From NCBI RefSeq assembly GCF_000025565.1, contig NC_014108.1, positions 20,654 through 84,653 of the forward strand: a stretch of 64,000 bases of DNA, given 5' to 3'. The notes beneath the pieces are model-generated. The model was not told the origin of the DNA. It searched no databases and worked only from the letters and a program-made list of their open reading frames with translations. Every line of letters starts with the position of its first letter. The first letter of the stretch is position 1. The position numbers and the translations under genes are program-made. Of the stretch, positions 7,755 through 16,119 are shown piece after piece. This DNA comes from Enterobacter cloacae subsp. cloacae ATCC 13047. Its GTDB lineage: Bacteria > Pseudomonadota > Gammaproteobacteria > Enterobacterales > Enterobacteriaceae.

Positions 7755-8078
7755 ATGTCGCATCCTAATGGCTGGATTTATAAACGCTTCAAAATTGAAG
7801 ATGATCTCATGCAGACGATTGACAATCTGGCTGATACACGTGGGGAACAGAAAGCGGATATTATCGCTGAAACAGTTGAGTGGCTGGTTAAAAACCGTAC
7901 CGAAGGGACTGTTTCTCCAAGGTATTTTTCCAGCCCTGATAATGCCACCTACAAGGGTGTATGGCTGAAGCCGGATACAATACGCACTATCAAAATGCTC
8001 TCCAGTGCGGATAATCAAAACCCAAACAGGGTCATCTATACAGCGATTTGTCGTTTCATCGATAAAGACAAAAGTTAA
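7755..8078 (+). CDS. Tandem RHH-type regulator B (TraY-like)
   Basis: The 107-residue protein shows two RHH units in one chain. The first is YKRFKIEDDLMQTIDNLADT with a following helix (about 9-48). The second is YKGVWLKPDTIRTIKMLSSA with IYTAICRFID (about 66-104). This is the architecture of F TraY, which binds oriT and activates the tra promoter. Here the gene lies directly upstream of the tra operon, whose promoter region contains at least two box B sites, so tra regulation through those sites is a reasonable guess. It follows the related tandem protein at 7238 with a 76-base gap; the two may be diverged duplicates. Confidence 0.65.
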   Translation: MSHPNGWIYKRFKIEDDLMQTIDNLADTRGEQKADIIAETVEWLVKNRTEGTVSPRYFSSPDNATYKGVWLKPDTIRTIKMLSSADNQNPNRVIYTAICRFIDKDKS

Positions 8079-8122
8079 GTCCTGCACCTCCCCTTACCCT
8101 TAAGTTACCGCAAACCGGCGTC

Positions 8123-8147
8123 ATGCCAGGAAATTCTTTCCTGGCAT
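8123..8147. terminator. Perfect 11-bp hairpin after the RHH genes
   Basis: Arms ATGCCAGGAAA and TTTCCTGGCAT around a TTC loop. No T-run follows, so termination may be weak or Rho-assisted. A 27-base motif shared with 34437-34463 starts six bases later. Confidence 0.5.
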
Positions 8148-8152
8148 GGTGT

Positions 8153-8179
8153 CGGTTGGACAAGCCGAAGGCGCGTCAG
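8153..8179 (+). repeat. 27-base motif, copy 1
   Basis: Matches 34437-34463 at 24 of 27 positions (shared part reads CGGTTGG-n-CAAGCCG then GGCGCGTCAG). Both copies follow a long hairpin. Confidence 0.6.
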
Positions 8180-8336
8180 TCTCAGCTTCAAATACAATAA
8201 GACATACAGTTTGTATCCTTGTCCACTACTTTGATTTGCAAATCCTGACTTAATCAAACCTCGTTCACGACTCCTAATAATTAATTTAAGCCACTGATAC
8301 ATAAGCAAGTATTTCATCAAGCGAATCAATTTTTTT

Positions 8337-8356
8337 ATGATATTAATTTTTATCAT
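8337..8356. promoter_or_regulatory. Box B palindrome (tra promoter, distal)
   Basis: ATGATATTAATTTTTATCAT, with 6-base perfect arms. Confidence 0.5.
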
Positions 8357-8399
8357 GCAATGTGTTGATTGATTCCAGATAACGTTTATAATCGCCGTA

Positions 8400-8417
8400 T
8401 GATACAAATTCATATCA
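8400..8417. promoter_or_regulatory. Box B palindrome (tra promoter, proximal)
   Basis: TGATACAAATTCATATCA, immediately upstream of the first tra-region gene. Confidence 0.6.
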
Positions 8418-8435
8418 CGGCACGGATAACAGGCG

Positions 8436-8801
8436 ATGAAACTTAATCGAATTACAGCGTCACTGATCACCGTGATGACCTCGCATATGCTGGCACAGCC
8501 AGCATTTGCTGATCGGATTATTCAGCGACCTTCTGGCGCTTTTTACATCGTCAGCGATCAGGAGGCCTCACAAGTATTTGACCGTAACAACTTCGGCTTT
8601 TTTGCTTTGCCACCTTCCGTCAATTACCCAACCTATAAAAGCTCAGGTAAGGGAGCCTCAAAAAAACGAGCAACGAGAACCAAGTCTGTTAAACCGGCTG
8701 TGCAATGCCCTCCGGTTAAATGTCCAGTTGTGCCAGTTAAACCTGTCACGACAGTTGAATCCGCAGAATCAATCTTCCTACGTCTGGAGAATAAGAAATA
8801 A
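8436..8801 (+). CDS. Exported hypothetical protein, first gene of the tra operon
   Basis: This 121-residue protein has a clear Sec signal peptide (cleavage likely after QPAFA, about residue 25). The short mature part has a basic linker (GKGASKKRATRTKSVKP), two cysteines in PPVKCPVV-type context and a Pro/Val-rich tail. It overlaps the dsbC start by one base, so it belongs to the operon. No known Tra family recognised. The periplasmic location and Pro-rich composition would suit an envelope or pilus-assembly accessory. Confidence 0.65.
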   Translation: MKLNRITASLITVMTSHMLAQPAFADRIIQRPSGAFYIVSDQEASQVFDRNNFGFFALPPSVNYPTYKSSGKGASKKRATRTKSVKPAVQCPPVKCPVVPVKPVTTVESAESIFLRLENKK

Positions 8802-9667
8802 TGAATTTTAAAAAAGCTGTAGTTGCCATCGCGATCGTGCTGGGTATGACCTCTCAAATTGCGCATGCGCAAAACGCTACCGATAAACCGGTTGCTGATT
8901 CTTCCAGCATGAAAGCTGCACAAGACCAGCTGGCCGCTTCCTTTAACGGCATGAGTATTACAGGTTTTGGCGAGTCACCTGTTAAGGGTATTTATGAAGT
9001 CAAAACCGGCAGCAATATTCTTTATTTCCATCCTGGTGAAGATGGCAAGAAAGGCGTTTTAATTTTCGGGGAAATGTATGATTCATCCGGTGTGAATCTG
9101 ACCGAACAAAGTAAAATGAATGGCCTGACCGATACTCTGAAAGGCCTGCCTCTTGACTCAGCAATTACGATTGGCCCGAAAGATGCGCCTGTATATTACG
9201 AGTTCACTGACCCTGACTGCCCGTATTGCCATGCTTATGACGAGTGGATCAAAACCTACTCAAAAGATCACCCCGTTCAACGTAAGTTGATTTTCATGGT
9301 AAACCCAGGTCATCCCCTGGCGCGCGCCAAAATTGAGCACGTAATTTGTTCCGACGATAAAGATGCGGCAGTTCGATACGTTTATTCATCCGAACTGCCG
9401 CACAACCCTGACGGTGCAGATGCCATGCAAATGGCTAAGCAAAAAGCTCTGAAAACTTGTAAGGAGGCAGATGCAGTAATAGAGCAACACGCAAAAATAC
9501 TTCAGGCAGTAGGTGTTAATGGAACACCATCGTTCCTGTTTAATGTCGATACCAAACCTAATTTGATTGTCGGTTTTAACCAGCAAAAAATTGCTGCGGC
9601 TATTACCGAACTCGAAAAGCCAGCCGTAACAAAGCTGGAAAAACCTTCCGCTAAACCTGCTAAATAA
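8801..9667 (+). CDS. dsbC: DsbC-like thiol:disulfide isomerase
   Basis: The 288-residue protein starts with a signal peptide (MNFKKAVVAIAIVLGM...IAHAQ). It carries a DsbC-type N-terminal dimerisation region (about 30-125) and a thioredoxin-fold catalytic domain with CPYC at residues 140-143. DsbC homologues are found in F-like transfer regions of the IncHI and IncA/C type and shuffle disulfides in cysteine-rich Tra proteins; here TraN, TraU and the protein at 16116 are such substrates. The cis-Pro region reads GVNGTPSFLF. The IAHAQ codons of the signal peptide are formed by a box A palindrome (8859-8872). The Lys/Pro-rich tail is unusual. Confidence 0.85.
   Translation: MNFKKAVVAIAIVLGMTSQIAHAQNATDKPVADSSSMKAAQDQLAASFNGMSITGFGESPVKGIYEVKTGSNILYFHPGEDGKKGVLIFGEMYDSSGVNLTEQSKMNGLTDTLKGLPLDSAITIGPKDAPVYYEFTDPDCPYCHAYDEWIKTYSKDHPVQRKLIFMVNPGHPLARAKIEHVICSDDKDAAVRYVYSSELPHNPDGADAMQMAKQKALKTCKEADAVIEQHAKILQAVGVNGTPSFLFNVDTKPNLIVGFNQQKIAAAITELEKPAVTKLEKPSAKPAK
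8859..8872. promoter_or_regulatory. Box A palindrome (copy 3) in dsbC signal peptide
   Basis: TTGCGCATGCGCAA is embedded in the coding sequence at the signal peptidase site of DsbC. Confidence 0.65.
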
Positions 9668-9680
9668 CCGGAGTTTACCT

Positions 9681-10085
9681 ATGCAAACTATTTGCAAAAA
9701 CAACTTTTCCGCTCTTTCTATTAATATCAATAAATCGCCATCATTCGTAGACTCTCATATGCAGAAACTGCGTAAGGCAATGGAGTCACGCCAGGCGAAA
9801 TTAATCACAGCCTTCTTTATGGCGCTGGCGTTACTTGCCGTTAGCCAGGGGGTGTTTGCATTTACAACTCCTTCCACCGGTTCATTTGGTTATAACGTTT
9901 ATGACATCGCAATTAACAAAATTGCGAGCGGCCCTATCGGGTTCGTGGGTGGTGCATGGCTGATTGCAATGGGTTCCACAAAAATGAATGAGGGATGGAC
10001 CCGCGCCTTGCCATTCATCCTGGCTGGTTCCTGCCTGATCAAACTCGATGAGATCACCCAGTCTCTCGGTGCGACAATTTTCTAA
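9681..10085 (+). CDS. traA: Type-F propilin TraA
   Basis: The 134-residue precursor has an unusually long leader of 60 residues ending VSQGVFA. Cleavage there gives a mature pilin of 74 residues starting FTTPSTGSFGY, close in size to F pilin (70 residues). The mature part has two hydrophobic segments separated by a short polar loop with KMNEGWTR, as in TraA pilins. It sits directly before traL and traE, the standard order. The leader contains a membrane segment (LITAFFMALALLAVS) preceded by about 40 soluble residues, like the 51-residue F leader. It forms the conjugative pilus after processing. Confidence 0.85.
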   Translation: MQTICKNNFSALSININKSPSFVDSHMQKLRKAMESRQAKLITAFFMALALLAVSQGVFAFTTPSTGSFGYNVYDIAINKIASGPIGFVGGAWLIAMGSTKMNEGWTRALPFILAGSCLIKLDEITQSLGATIF

Positions 10086-10097
10086 AGGAAATTAACG

Positions 10098-10379
10098 ATG
10101 GATTACGGATTTAGAGAAGGCCGATTTTTCCGCTACCCCCATCAACCTATTCAGATATTTTGGTTTGATAGGGATGAATGGATGATCCTCATTGCTTGTT
10201 ATCTCGCAAGTATGCAGTTGGGTGGTTTTACCTGGGCGGTTCTATTCCCCGTATCCATCGTTATTATCAAAATTAAGCGTACTAAAGGCCGGGGGTTCTT
10301 CCGTCATACACTCTATAAACTCGGTTTAGTCGAAATATATGGCTACCCAAATTCATCGGCGAAGAAGCTGGAGGAATAA
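10098..10379 (+). CDS. traL: Pilus assembly protein TraL
   Basis: The 93-residue inner-membrane protein has a central hydrophobic hairpin (WMILIACYLASMQLGGF and AVLFPVSIVIIKI) and the C-terminal GFFRHTLYKLGL motif typical of TraL. TraL is the VirB3-like component of F-type systems that works with the TraC ATPase. Position between traA and traE agrees. Confidence 0.88.
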   Translation: MDYGFREGRFFRYPHQPIQIFWFDRDEWMILIACYLASMQLGGFTWAVLFPVSIVIIKIKRTKGRGFFRHTLYKLGLVEIYGYPNSSAKKLEE

Positions 10380-10382
10380 AAG

Positions 10383-11015
10383 ATGTTCAAAAAGCCGAAT
10401 AAACTCCCGGCAAAAAAGGTTGTCACTGAGGCACTAAATGACCAACAAAAACAAAAGTCGGAAACGAAATTCTTTCGCGCTGCGCTTATCGCAGCAGTCG
10501 TTTTAAACGGTTTAACTTATCAGAAGGTAGATAAGTTAGAAAAAAATCAGACTACGATCATTGTACCTTACGGCGCGAAGTCCAGTGACCTGTTAATTAC
10601 AGGGGAAAGCGCATCTGCCGAGTATATGCGGATGTTGTTGCGACTTGTCATCGCTGATTACGGTTCTATATCGAAAGCCACAATTGACAGTAAATTCTCT
10701 TCCTTGCTTGGCCTGGTATATCCAGACCGCAATGAGGCTGTACGCGTGAAACTTAATGAACGCTCAAAGTATTTTAAGCAGTTTAATACGGTTTCTCAGC
10801 TCATGGAATTGCTGCCTGAACAGGCAATCACCATTACAGAGAATCCAGAGGATATTAAATACACCACAGCCGCGAAGAAAAAGTATCGTATTCAGTTTAG
10901 TGTTGAAACGCGGAAAATTATTGGCGAGGAAGCAAAACCAGCAGAAACCCAAAAAATGTATATTGACTACACGGTTTCAGAAGGTCGTTTCTGGATTCTT
11001 GACATTCAAGGTTAA
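10383..11015 (+). CDS. traE: Pilus assembly protein TraE
   Basis: This 210-residue protein has an N-terminal cytosolic tail, one membrane segment (about 32-48) and a periplasmic domain. This matches the VirB8-like TraE family of F-type conjugation systems, in which TraE is part of the inner-membrane platform. F TraE is 188 residues. It is four bases from traL and three bases from traK, within the tra operon. Confidence 0.85.
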   Translation: MFKKPNKLPAKKVVTEALNDQQKQKSETKFFRAALIAAVVLNGLTYQKVDKLEKNQTTIIVPYGAKSSDLLITGESASAEYMRMLLRLVIADYGSISKATIDSKFSSLLGLVYPDRNEAVRVKLNERSKYFKQFNTVSQLMELLPEQAITITENPEDIKYTTAAKKKYRIQFSVETRKIIGEEAKPAETQKMYIDYTVSEGRFWILDIQG

Positions 11016-11018
11016 AAT

Positions 11019-11810
11019 ATGAAAAAAGCATTATTAGTTTTTCTGACAGTAATGTCAGCACAGACCATTGCTGCCGATAAGAAAACATTCCCTCAAAATA
11101 CTCAGCGTGTTTTACCTGAAGTCTCTACCCAGGTTGTTCTGTCAAACCGCGACGTTAACCGGCTGGTCTGTGAATCTGGCGAGGCAACTAAGCCTGTATA
11201 CAGTAAAGAAAAGCCTGTTGAAGTCGGTGTTGGTTCTGACCGTCGTTCATTCTGGGTAAAGTTTAAGTATTTAGCACAAGACGGTGTAAATCACTATTAC
11301 TCTGAGCCGACAGAACTCTACTTAACGTGCGGTACTTCTACCTTTGAATTAATCGCACTGCCTAAGTATGAAAATCCTCATAAGGTTTTACTTGGTTCAG
11401 ATACGAAAGATCGTATTAAAGATAATCAGGCCTTATTTGGGTCATTGCCGCTGGAAGAAGCTGCAATTGCGCTAACAACCAAAATAATTTCAGATGGTTC
11501 TGGCGGTAAAGGATTACCTGAAAGTTTTGAAGTTGTTCCAGATCGCGGAAGCTGGATGCAGAATATATATGACAGTCGTGGCCGTCATATACCAATTGAA
11601 ATTCGCAAAGAGCGGGATGTTCTTGTCGATGGCACAGGTTTACGCGGTTCGCAGTATACCATTCGCGCATTAAACAACGTCACTTTGACTGAAACAATGT
11701 TCCTTAATTCAAACTTTGGAACAAATATTTTTGCCATTACTGCTGAAAGTCTTTCCCTCAGCAGAGGCCAGCTTTCATCACTTGTCATCGTTCACAGGGA
11801 GACAATGTAA
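11019..11810 (+). CDS. traK: Secretin-like outer membrane core protein TraK
   Basis: The 263-residue protein has a signal peptide (cleavage after TIAA, about residue 19). The N-terminal part has the TraK signature around VVLSNRDVNRLVC. TraK is the VirB9-like ring protein of the F-type outer membrane core complex, which interacts with TraV and TraB. It overlaps traB by one base. F TraK is 242 residues. Confidence 0.88.
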   Translation: MKKALLVFLTVMSAQTIAADKKTFPQNTQRVLPEVSTQVVLSNRDVNRLVCESGEATKPVYSKEKPVEVGVGSDRRSFWVKFKYLAQDGVNHYYSEPTELYLTCGTSTFELIALPKYENPHKVLLGSDTKDRIKDNQALFGSLPLEEAAIALTTKIISDGSGGKGLPESFEVVPDRGSWMQNIYDSRGRHIPIEIRKERDVLVDGTGLRGSQYTIRALNNVTLTETMFLNSNFGTNIFAITAESLSLSRGQLSSLVIVHRETM

Positions 11811-13057
11811 TGGTTGATAATAAATTCCCGCTTATCGAAAAAGCGCGAGCCTGGTTCCATCGCCAGCCTTCTGCTCAGCAGAAGAATATTAAAAAGTACG
11901 GCACTATTGGTACTTTCGTTATCATTGCCCTGGGTATTTATTACCTGACGGGTCAGGATAAAAAGAAACCCGTCGAACCTCCTAAACAGACTGATGTTGC
12001 TGAGGCTAAAACCAGCTCTTACGTCCAGGACGATATTGTTTCCACTCTCGGTGGTCAGATCAAAGATCTCAAATCAGGCATTGATAATCAGGTTAAAGAC
12101 GCAGTGGCTGATGCTATGGCAAAAGGCCAGTTTAGTCTCACCCCTCCTCCTGCTGCTGTTGATACAAACACTCCAGCGGGAAGTTCGCAAACTGCTCAGA
12201 GCGAAAATGCTCAATCACCGGCTTCCGGTAATGCAGCCGACGGTACTGGCATGCTGAGCTATCCCACACCTCCTGCTTACACTGATCCATCCTCTCAGGG
12301 GGGTAAACAGGATTCAGGAAATGGAGAGGAACCTTCTGTTGTATGGGTCGGCGGTATATCTGACGGTAACGGCGATATTGGTATGGCAGCTCCCCAGGAG
12401 GATAACTCCGCAAAAAAGAACGAGATCCAGTTGCCGGTTGGATTTATGAAAGCAAAGCTCCTGGTTGGCGTTAACGCCCTTACAGGTCAGTATGGCTCTG
12501 ATAATCCCCAGACAGTGATGTTCAGGGTTCAGGCTCCGGCACAGTTACCTAACTTCATCAAAATGAACCTGCGCGGGTGCTTCGTGATAGCCAATGCCTC
12601 CGGCAATCTCAGCGCTGAACGCATCATTGTGCTTCCTGTTTCTATGCACTGTATGACAATGGATGGCGGTTACATCGTTGAAGGTGATGTTACCGGATTT
12701 GTTTCTGATCGTGACGGTAAACGTGATATGTCAGCGCGAGTGGTATCCCGTGCCGGTCGTCTGATGGCCGCGACTGTTTTTGCTAAATCCATTGAGGGCT
12801 TTGCGAACGTTATTGGCAATCAAAGCATTCAGCAGAACGTTTCCCCTCTGGGTAGCATCAATACCATCAAGCCAGACGAAGCCTCTAAAAATGCAGCTGC
12901 GACCGGCGTGGCCGGAGGTTTTACTGAGGTATCAAAATACCTGTTAAACCTCGTTCAGCAAACCTCTCCAGCTCTTGAAACCGGCCCTGGTAAAGACGTG
13001 ACTCTCTTTGTTCAGAAAACCGCGACACTCGAAATCAAACAAGTAAGGATCAAATAA
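11810..13057 (+). CDS. traB: TraB, VirB10-like core complex protein
   Basis: The 415-residue protein has a short cytosolic N-terminus, one transmembrane helix (about 31-47, GTFVIIALGIYYLTG), a predicted helical and Pro/Ser/Gln-rich spacer (about 60-200) and a C-terminal beta-rich domain starting near LPVGFMKAKLLVGVNA. This is the TraB/VirB10 layout, which spans both membranes and links the secretion ATPases to the outer-membrane ring. The overlap with traV keeps stoichiometric coupling. Confidence 0.9.
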   Translation: MVDNKFPLIEKARAWFHRQPSAQQKNIKKYGTIGTFVIIALGIYYLTGQDKKKPVEPPKQTDVAEAKTSSYVQDDIVSTLGGQIKDLKSGIDNQVKDAVADAMAKGQFSLTPPPAAVDTNTPAGSSQTAQSENAQSPASGNAADGTGMLSYPTPPAYTDPSSQGGKQDSGNGEEPSVVWVGGISDGNGDIGMAAPQEDNSAKKNEIQLPVGFMKAKLLVGVNALTGQYGSDNPQTVMFRVQAPAQLPNFIKMNLRGCFVIANASGNLSAERIIVLPVSMHCMTMDGGYIVEGDVTGFVSDRDGKRDMSARVVSRAGRLMAATVFAKSIEGFANVIGNQSIQQNVSPLGSINTIKPDEASKNAAATGVAGGFTEVSKYLLNLVQQTSPALETGPGKDVTLFVQKTATLEIKQVRIK

Positions 13058-13575
13058 TGAAACTCGCCAAAATCTCTCTGTTGCTGTTGGGTTCCTCGAT
13101 TCTTTCAGGCTGCTCTCTTCTGCCTTACCACAGTGATTTCGCATGTAAGCTCGAAGATGGTTACGGTAAGTGCATTTCGTCAGACGATGCTTATATTGAG
13201 GCAACAACCGGCGTGGATATGGGGCATGCAATTACCGAAGATGGCGTTGCTGATGACCCAAAGGGATCTGCCGCTAAAACAGCGGCCACGAATCAGGCTG
13301 CGGCAACAAAAGCAGATCCGTCATACCAGCAATATCGTGACCGTGTTTACAAACAAATGGCTCAGCTGGTTGAAGCCCCGCAGACACCGGTTGTTCGTCA
13401 GCCTACAGTGGTTCGAACGCTCATCCTTTCCTACTCACCAGGTCTGGATGACCAGACAGCCTACATGCCGCGTTACGTCTTCACCATGCTGAATGGACCG
13501 AAATTCGTCCTGACTGACTACAAGCTTTCTACAGATGATTCAGCGCCATCATTCCTGATGGGGGGGAAAGGCTAA
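13057..13575 (+). CDS. traV: Outer-membrane lipoprotein TraV
   Basis: The 172-residue protein has a lipoprotein signal with lipobox ILSGC (Cys19) and cysteines shortly after it (SDFACKLEDGYGKC), as in TraV. TraV is the VirB7-like lipoprotein that anchors the TraK/TraB ring in the outer membrane. The central region is Ala/Thr rich and low in complexity. Confidence 0.88.
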   Translation: MKLAKISLLLLGSSILSGCSLLPYHSDFACKLEDGYGKCISSDDAYIEATTGVDMGHAITEDGVADDPKGSAAKTAATNQAAATKADPSYQQYRDRVYKQMAQLVEAPQTPVVRQPTVVRTLILSYSPGLDDQTAYMPRYVFTMLNGPKFVLTDYKLSTDDSAPSFLMGGKG

Positions 13576-16119
13576 ATGCTTAACACTCTGAAAACGGTTG
13601 CTGAGCGCCACCTGTTCCTGCGCAATGAAGTCACTAAATCCGATATTCTGAATATGGCAGTTCGCGATCAGCCTAGCGAATATTTACCTTATCTCGCATT
13701 CAAGAAACGCCTGCCAGGAGAGGATGTTGATACAAACGCCTTCATAAATTTTGACAATACGCTTGGCTGGATTTGGGAACTCAAACCACTGGCATTTATG
13801 GGAAATGACAAGCTCGATAAGCTGCATGGTATCGTGCGCTCCCAATTCCCGAAAGGAACTGTATGCCAGTGGATTTTATATCCCGACCATAATCTGAACA
13901 GTCATATTGAAGAATACTGCAATATACGCGATAAGAGCGATCCCGTTACAGCTATGAACATGGCACAGATGGAAAAATTTCTGCGTGAAGGTGCTGACGG
14001 GGTCGCTAAATTGTTCAACATCCCGCTACGTAACTTCCGTCTGTTCTTCACCATCAAGCACGAGCAGCGCATCTCTGAAGAACTTCTTGTAGCAATCCAT
14101 GAATCTTTCGGCATTGCGGGGATGGAACCCCGCCGCTGGGAGGCCTCTGATCTGATTAAATGGGCCGGTGAATTCTTTAGTGGTGAGCCTAATAACGGAT
14201 TGTATGACCCGGAACGGCAGCTGCGTAAACAGATGAACGCAACAAACATCGACCTTAGCGATCCTGGCTCTTTAATTTATGCCGGACACCGCTACGGTGT
14301 ATGTCTATATCCCAATGTTGTCCCACAGGGCAAAAATAACCCACTCAATACGAATGAACTGTTTGGCGGTTACATGGGTGTTGAGGACGACATGCGACAA
14401 ATCAAGTCGCCTTTCCTTTATACCCTGACAATCGTTTACGACGACCTGCGCAAAAACATAACCGATAAGGCAACACAAACGATGTTCCAGCGCGTTGGTG
14501 CTGGCTTGGCGCATTCGTTACGCCAACGAATGGAGGAATATCACATCATGCAAAGCATGATGGCCAAAGACAGCAAATTCCATTACATGATCCCGCAGCT
14601 CTGGGTGTTTGGTAAAACGGAAAAGGAAGCTTTTGAGGCCGCTGCGCAGGCTAAGAACTTATGGGAGGGCTTTGACTTCCAGATGATGTACGAGCAGTCG
14701 ATTAAGAACGTCATGTTCTATACAGCCCTGCCCTTCGGCTTTTATAACATCGAAAGCAATATCGATAATATAGACCGTCATTTTTATCTCGATAATGAAA
14801 ATATCGCACGCTTCCTACCGGTTCAGACAGATTTTCGTGGCGGTGGCCGTCCGGTGCAATCCCTCATTGGCCGCAAGGGTCAGCTAATCTCACTCGACAT
14901 GTATGATAAGCGAGCGAACGCTCACAACTTCGTTGTGATCGCAGAAACGGGCGGGGGTAAATCGTTCTTCCTGAACAGCATGATCGATGATTACGCCAGT
15001 ATTGGTGCCAAAACGCGAATCATGGATTTGGGTAAAAGCTATGAAAAACTGACACGCATACGCAAAGGTCGCTACATAGATTTCAACCTCGAAAATCCCA
15101 TATGCATCAACCCCCTCGATTTTGTAGCCAATGATGATGAAGACCTGGCCCAGAATATTTCAGCGGCACAGATAGTCTTTAGTTCTGCCGCATACGCGTT
15201 CACCGGCCAATATGTGAATGAACTGGAAGCCAACCTGATAGATCAGGCCTGTCGCCACGCTTACAGTTCAGGTGATGGTATCAGGGGAACGGATGCCGTC
15301 ACTGATTTTCTGACATCCGGCAAATTTCTGGAGTCGGAATACAGCGATAAGCACAAAAAAAGTATTGAAGAGATTCAAGGTGTCGCATTCCAGCTCGCCT
15401 ATCTACTGAAAGCTTTTAAATCTGATCGCGCCTTTGGCAAGTTCTTCTGCGGTCCAACGACCTTCAACATCAAAGATGATGATTTCGTCTGTACTGACCT
15501 GGAGAAGCTGCGCTCTGTTAAGCAGCTATTCTTCCCAATGGTCATGAACCTCATGAACGCGATTACGATGGATTTGTACCTCTCCGACCGCTCGCGTCCG
15601 AGCATTATCCTGGTCGAGGAAGTCGCCTCGATGTTGCAGAAAACCGGCATGGTTTCGATGGACGGTCTGACCCAGATGATAAACGAAGGCTATCGTCGCG
15701 CTCGTAAATACCGCGGCGCGATGGGGATCGTCCTTCAGTCACCGCTGGATTATGAAGTGCTTCCAGGTCTAGGCCCGGTTGTTAAGGCAAACGCCCAATG
15801 GCGTTACTACCTGGAATCGCGCATGTACGACGAAGCGGTTAAGAAAGGCCTTCTTCCTAACATCACGGAAGGCTTCCCGCTTAAGCTATTGAGCAGTGTT
15901 CGTAATGCCCGACCACGATACGGTGAAGTCTTTATCGACTGTCCGTTGGGTATGGGAGTGGCTCGTCTTTGTGTGGATCAGTGGCGTTATTGGGTTAACA
16001 CGTCAGACGGTGCAGATGTTGCTGCATTCGATCGGCTTATGGCTGAGGGCAAGGAACCTGTTGATGCTCTTAAAATACTCTCCGGGGTGAACCCGGATGT
16101 ACTGAGGGCCGGTCGATGA
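13576..16119 (+). CDS. traC: TraC secretion ATPase (VirB4-like)
   Basis: The 847-residue cytoplasmic protein has a TraC N-terminal domain (about 30-280) and a P-loop ATPase domain with Walker A AETGGGKSF (about residues 456-464) and a Walker B-type strand IILVEEVASML near residue 678. TraC energises pilus extension and retraction at the inner face of the channel. Length is close to F TraC (875). It follows traV directly, and its stop overlaps the next start. Confidence 0.93.
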   Translation: MLNTLKTVAERHLFLRNEVTKSDILNMAVRDQPSEYLPYLAFKKRLPGEDVDTNAFINFDNTLGWIWELKPLAFMGNDKLDKLHGIVRSQFPKGTVCQWILYPDHNLNSHIEEYCNIRDKSDPVTAMNMAQMEKFLREGADGVAKLFNIPLRNFRLFFTIKHEQRISEELLVAIHESFGIAGMEPRRWEASDLIKWAGEFFSGEPNNGLYDPERQLRKQMNATNIDLSDPGSLIYAGHRYGVCLYPNVVPQGKNNPLNTNELFGGYMGVEDDMRQIKSPFLYTLTIVYDDLRKNITDKATQTMFQRVGAGLAHSLRQRMEEYHIMQSMMAKDSKFHYMIPQLWVFGKTEKEAFEAAAQAKNLWEGFDFQMMYEQSIKNVMFYTALPFGFYNIESNIDNIDRHFYLDNENIARFLPVQTDFRGGGRPVQSLIGRKGQLISLDMYDKRANAHNFVVIAETGGGKSFFLNSMIDDYASIGAKTRIMDLGKSYEKLTRIRKGRYIDFNLENPICINPLDFVANDDEDLAQNISAAQIVFSSAAYAFTGQYVNELEANLIDQACRHAYSSGDGIRGTDAVTDFLTSGKFLESEYSDKHKKSIEEIQGVAFQLAYLLKAFKSDRAFGKFFCGPTTFNIKDDDFVCTDLEKLRSVKQLFFPMVMNLMNAITMDLYLSDRSRPSIILVEEVASMLQKTGMVSMDGLTQMINEGYRRARKYRGAMGIVLQSPLDYEVLPGLGPVVKANAQWRYYLESRMYDEAVKKGLLPNITEGFPLKLLSSVRNARPRYGEVFIDCPLGMGVARLCVDQWRYWVNTSDGADVAAFDRLMAEGKEPVDALKILSGVNPDVLRAGR

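Larger units (their letters stand above)
8180..8435 (+). promoter_or_regulatory. tra operon promoter/operator region
   Basis: An AT-rich, gene-free stretch upstream of the first tra-region gene. It contains two box B palindromes (8337-8356 and 8400-8417) and partial half-sites near 8200-8216 and 8295. The second box B ends 18 bases before the start codon at 8436. The layout suggests repression or activation of the whole transfer operon by the box B-binding protein. No unambiguous -35/-10 pair could be fixed by eye. Confidence 0.55.

Noticed and set aside
8105..8470. Minus-strand frame of 121 codons in front of the tra operon
   Set aside because: It runs through the operators and hairpin and has no ribosome binding site. 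The region is regulatory.
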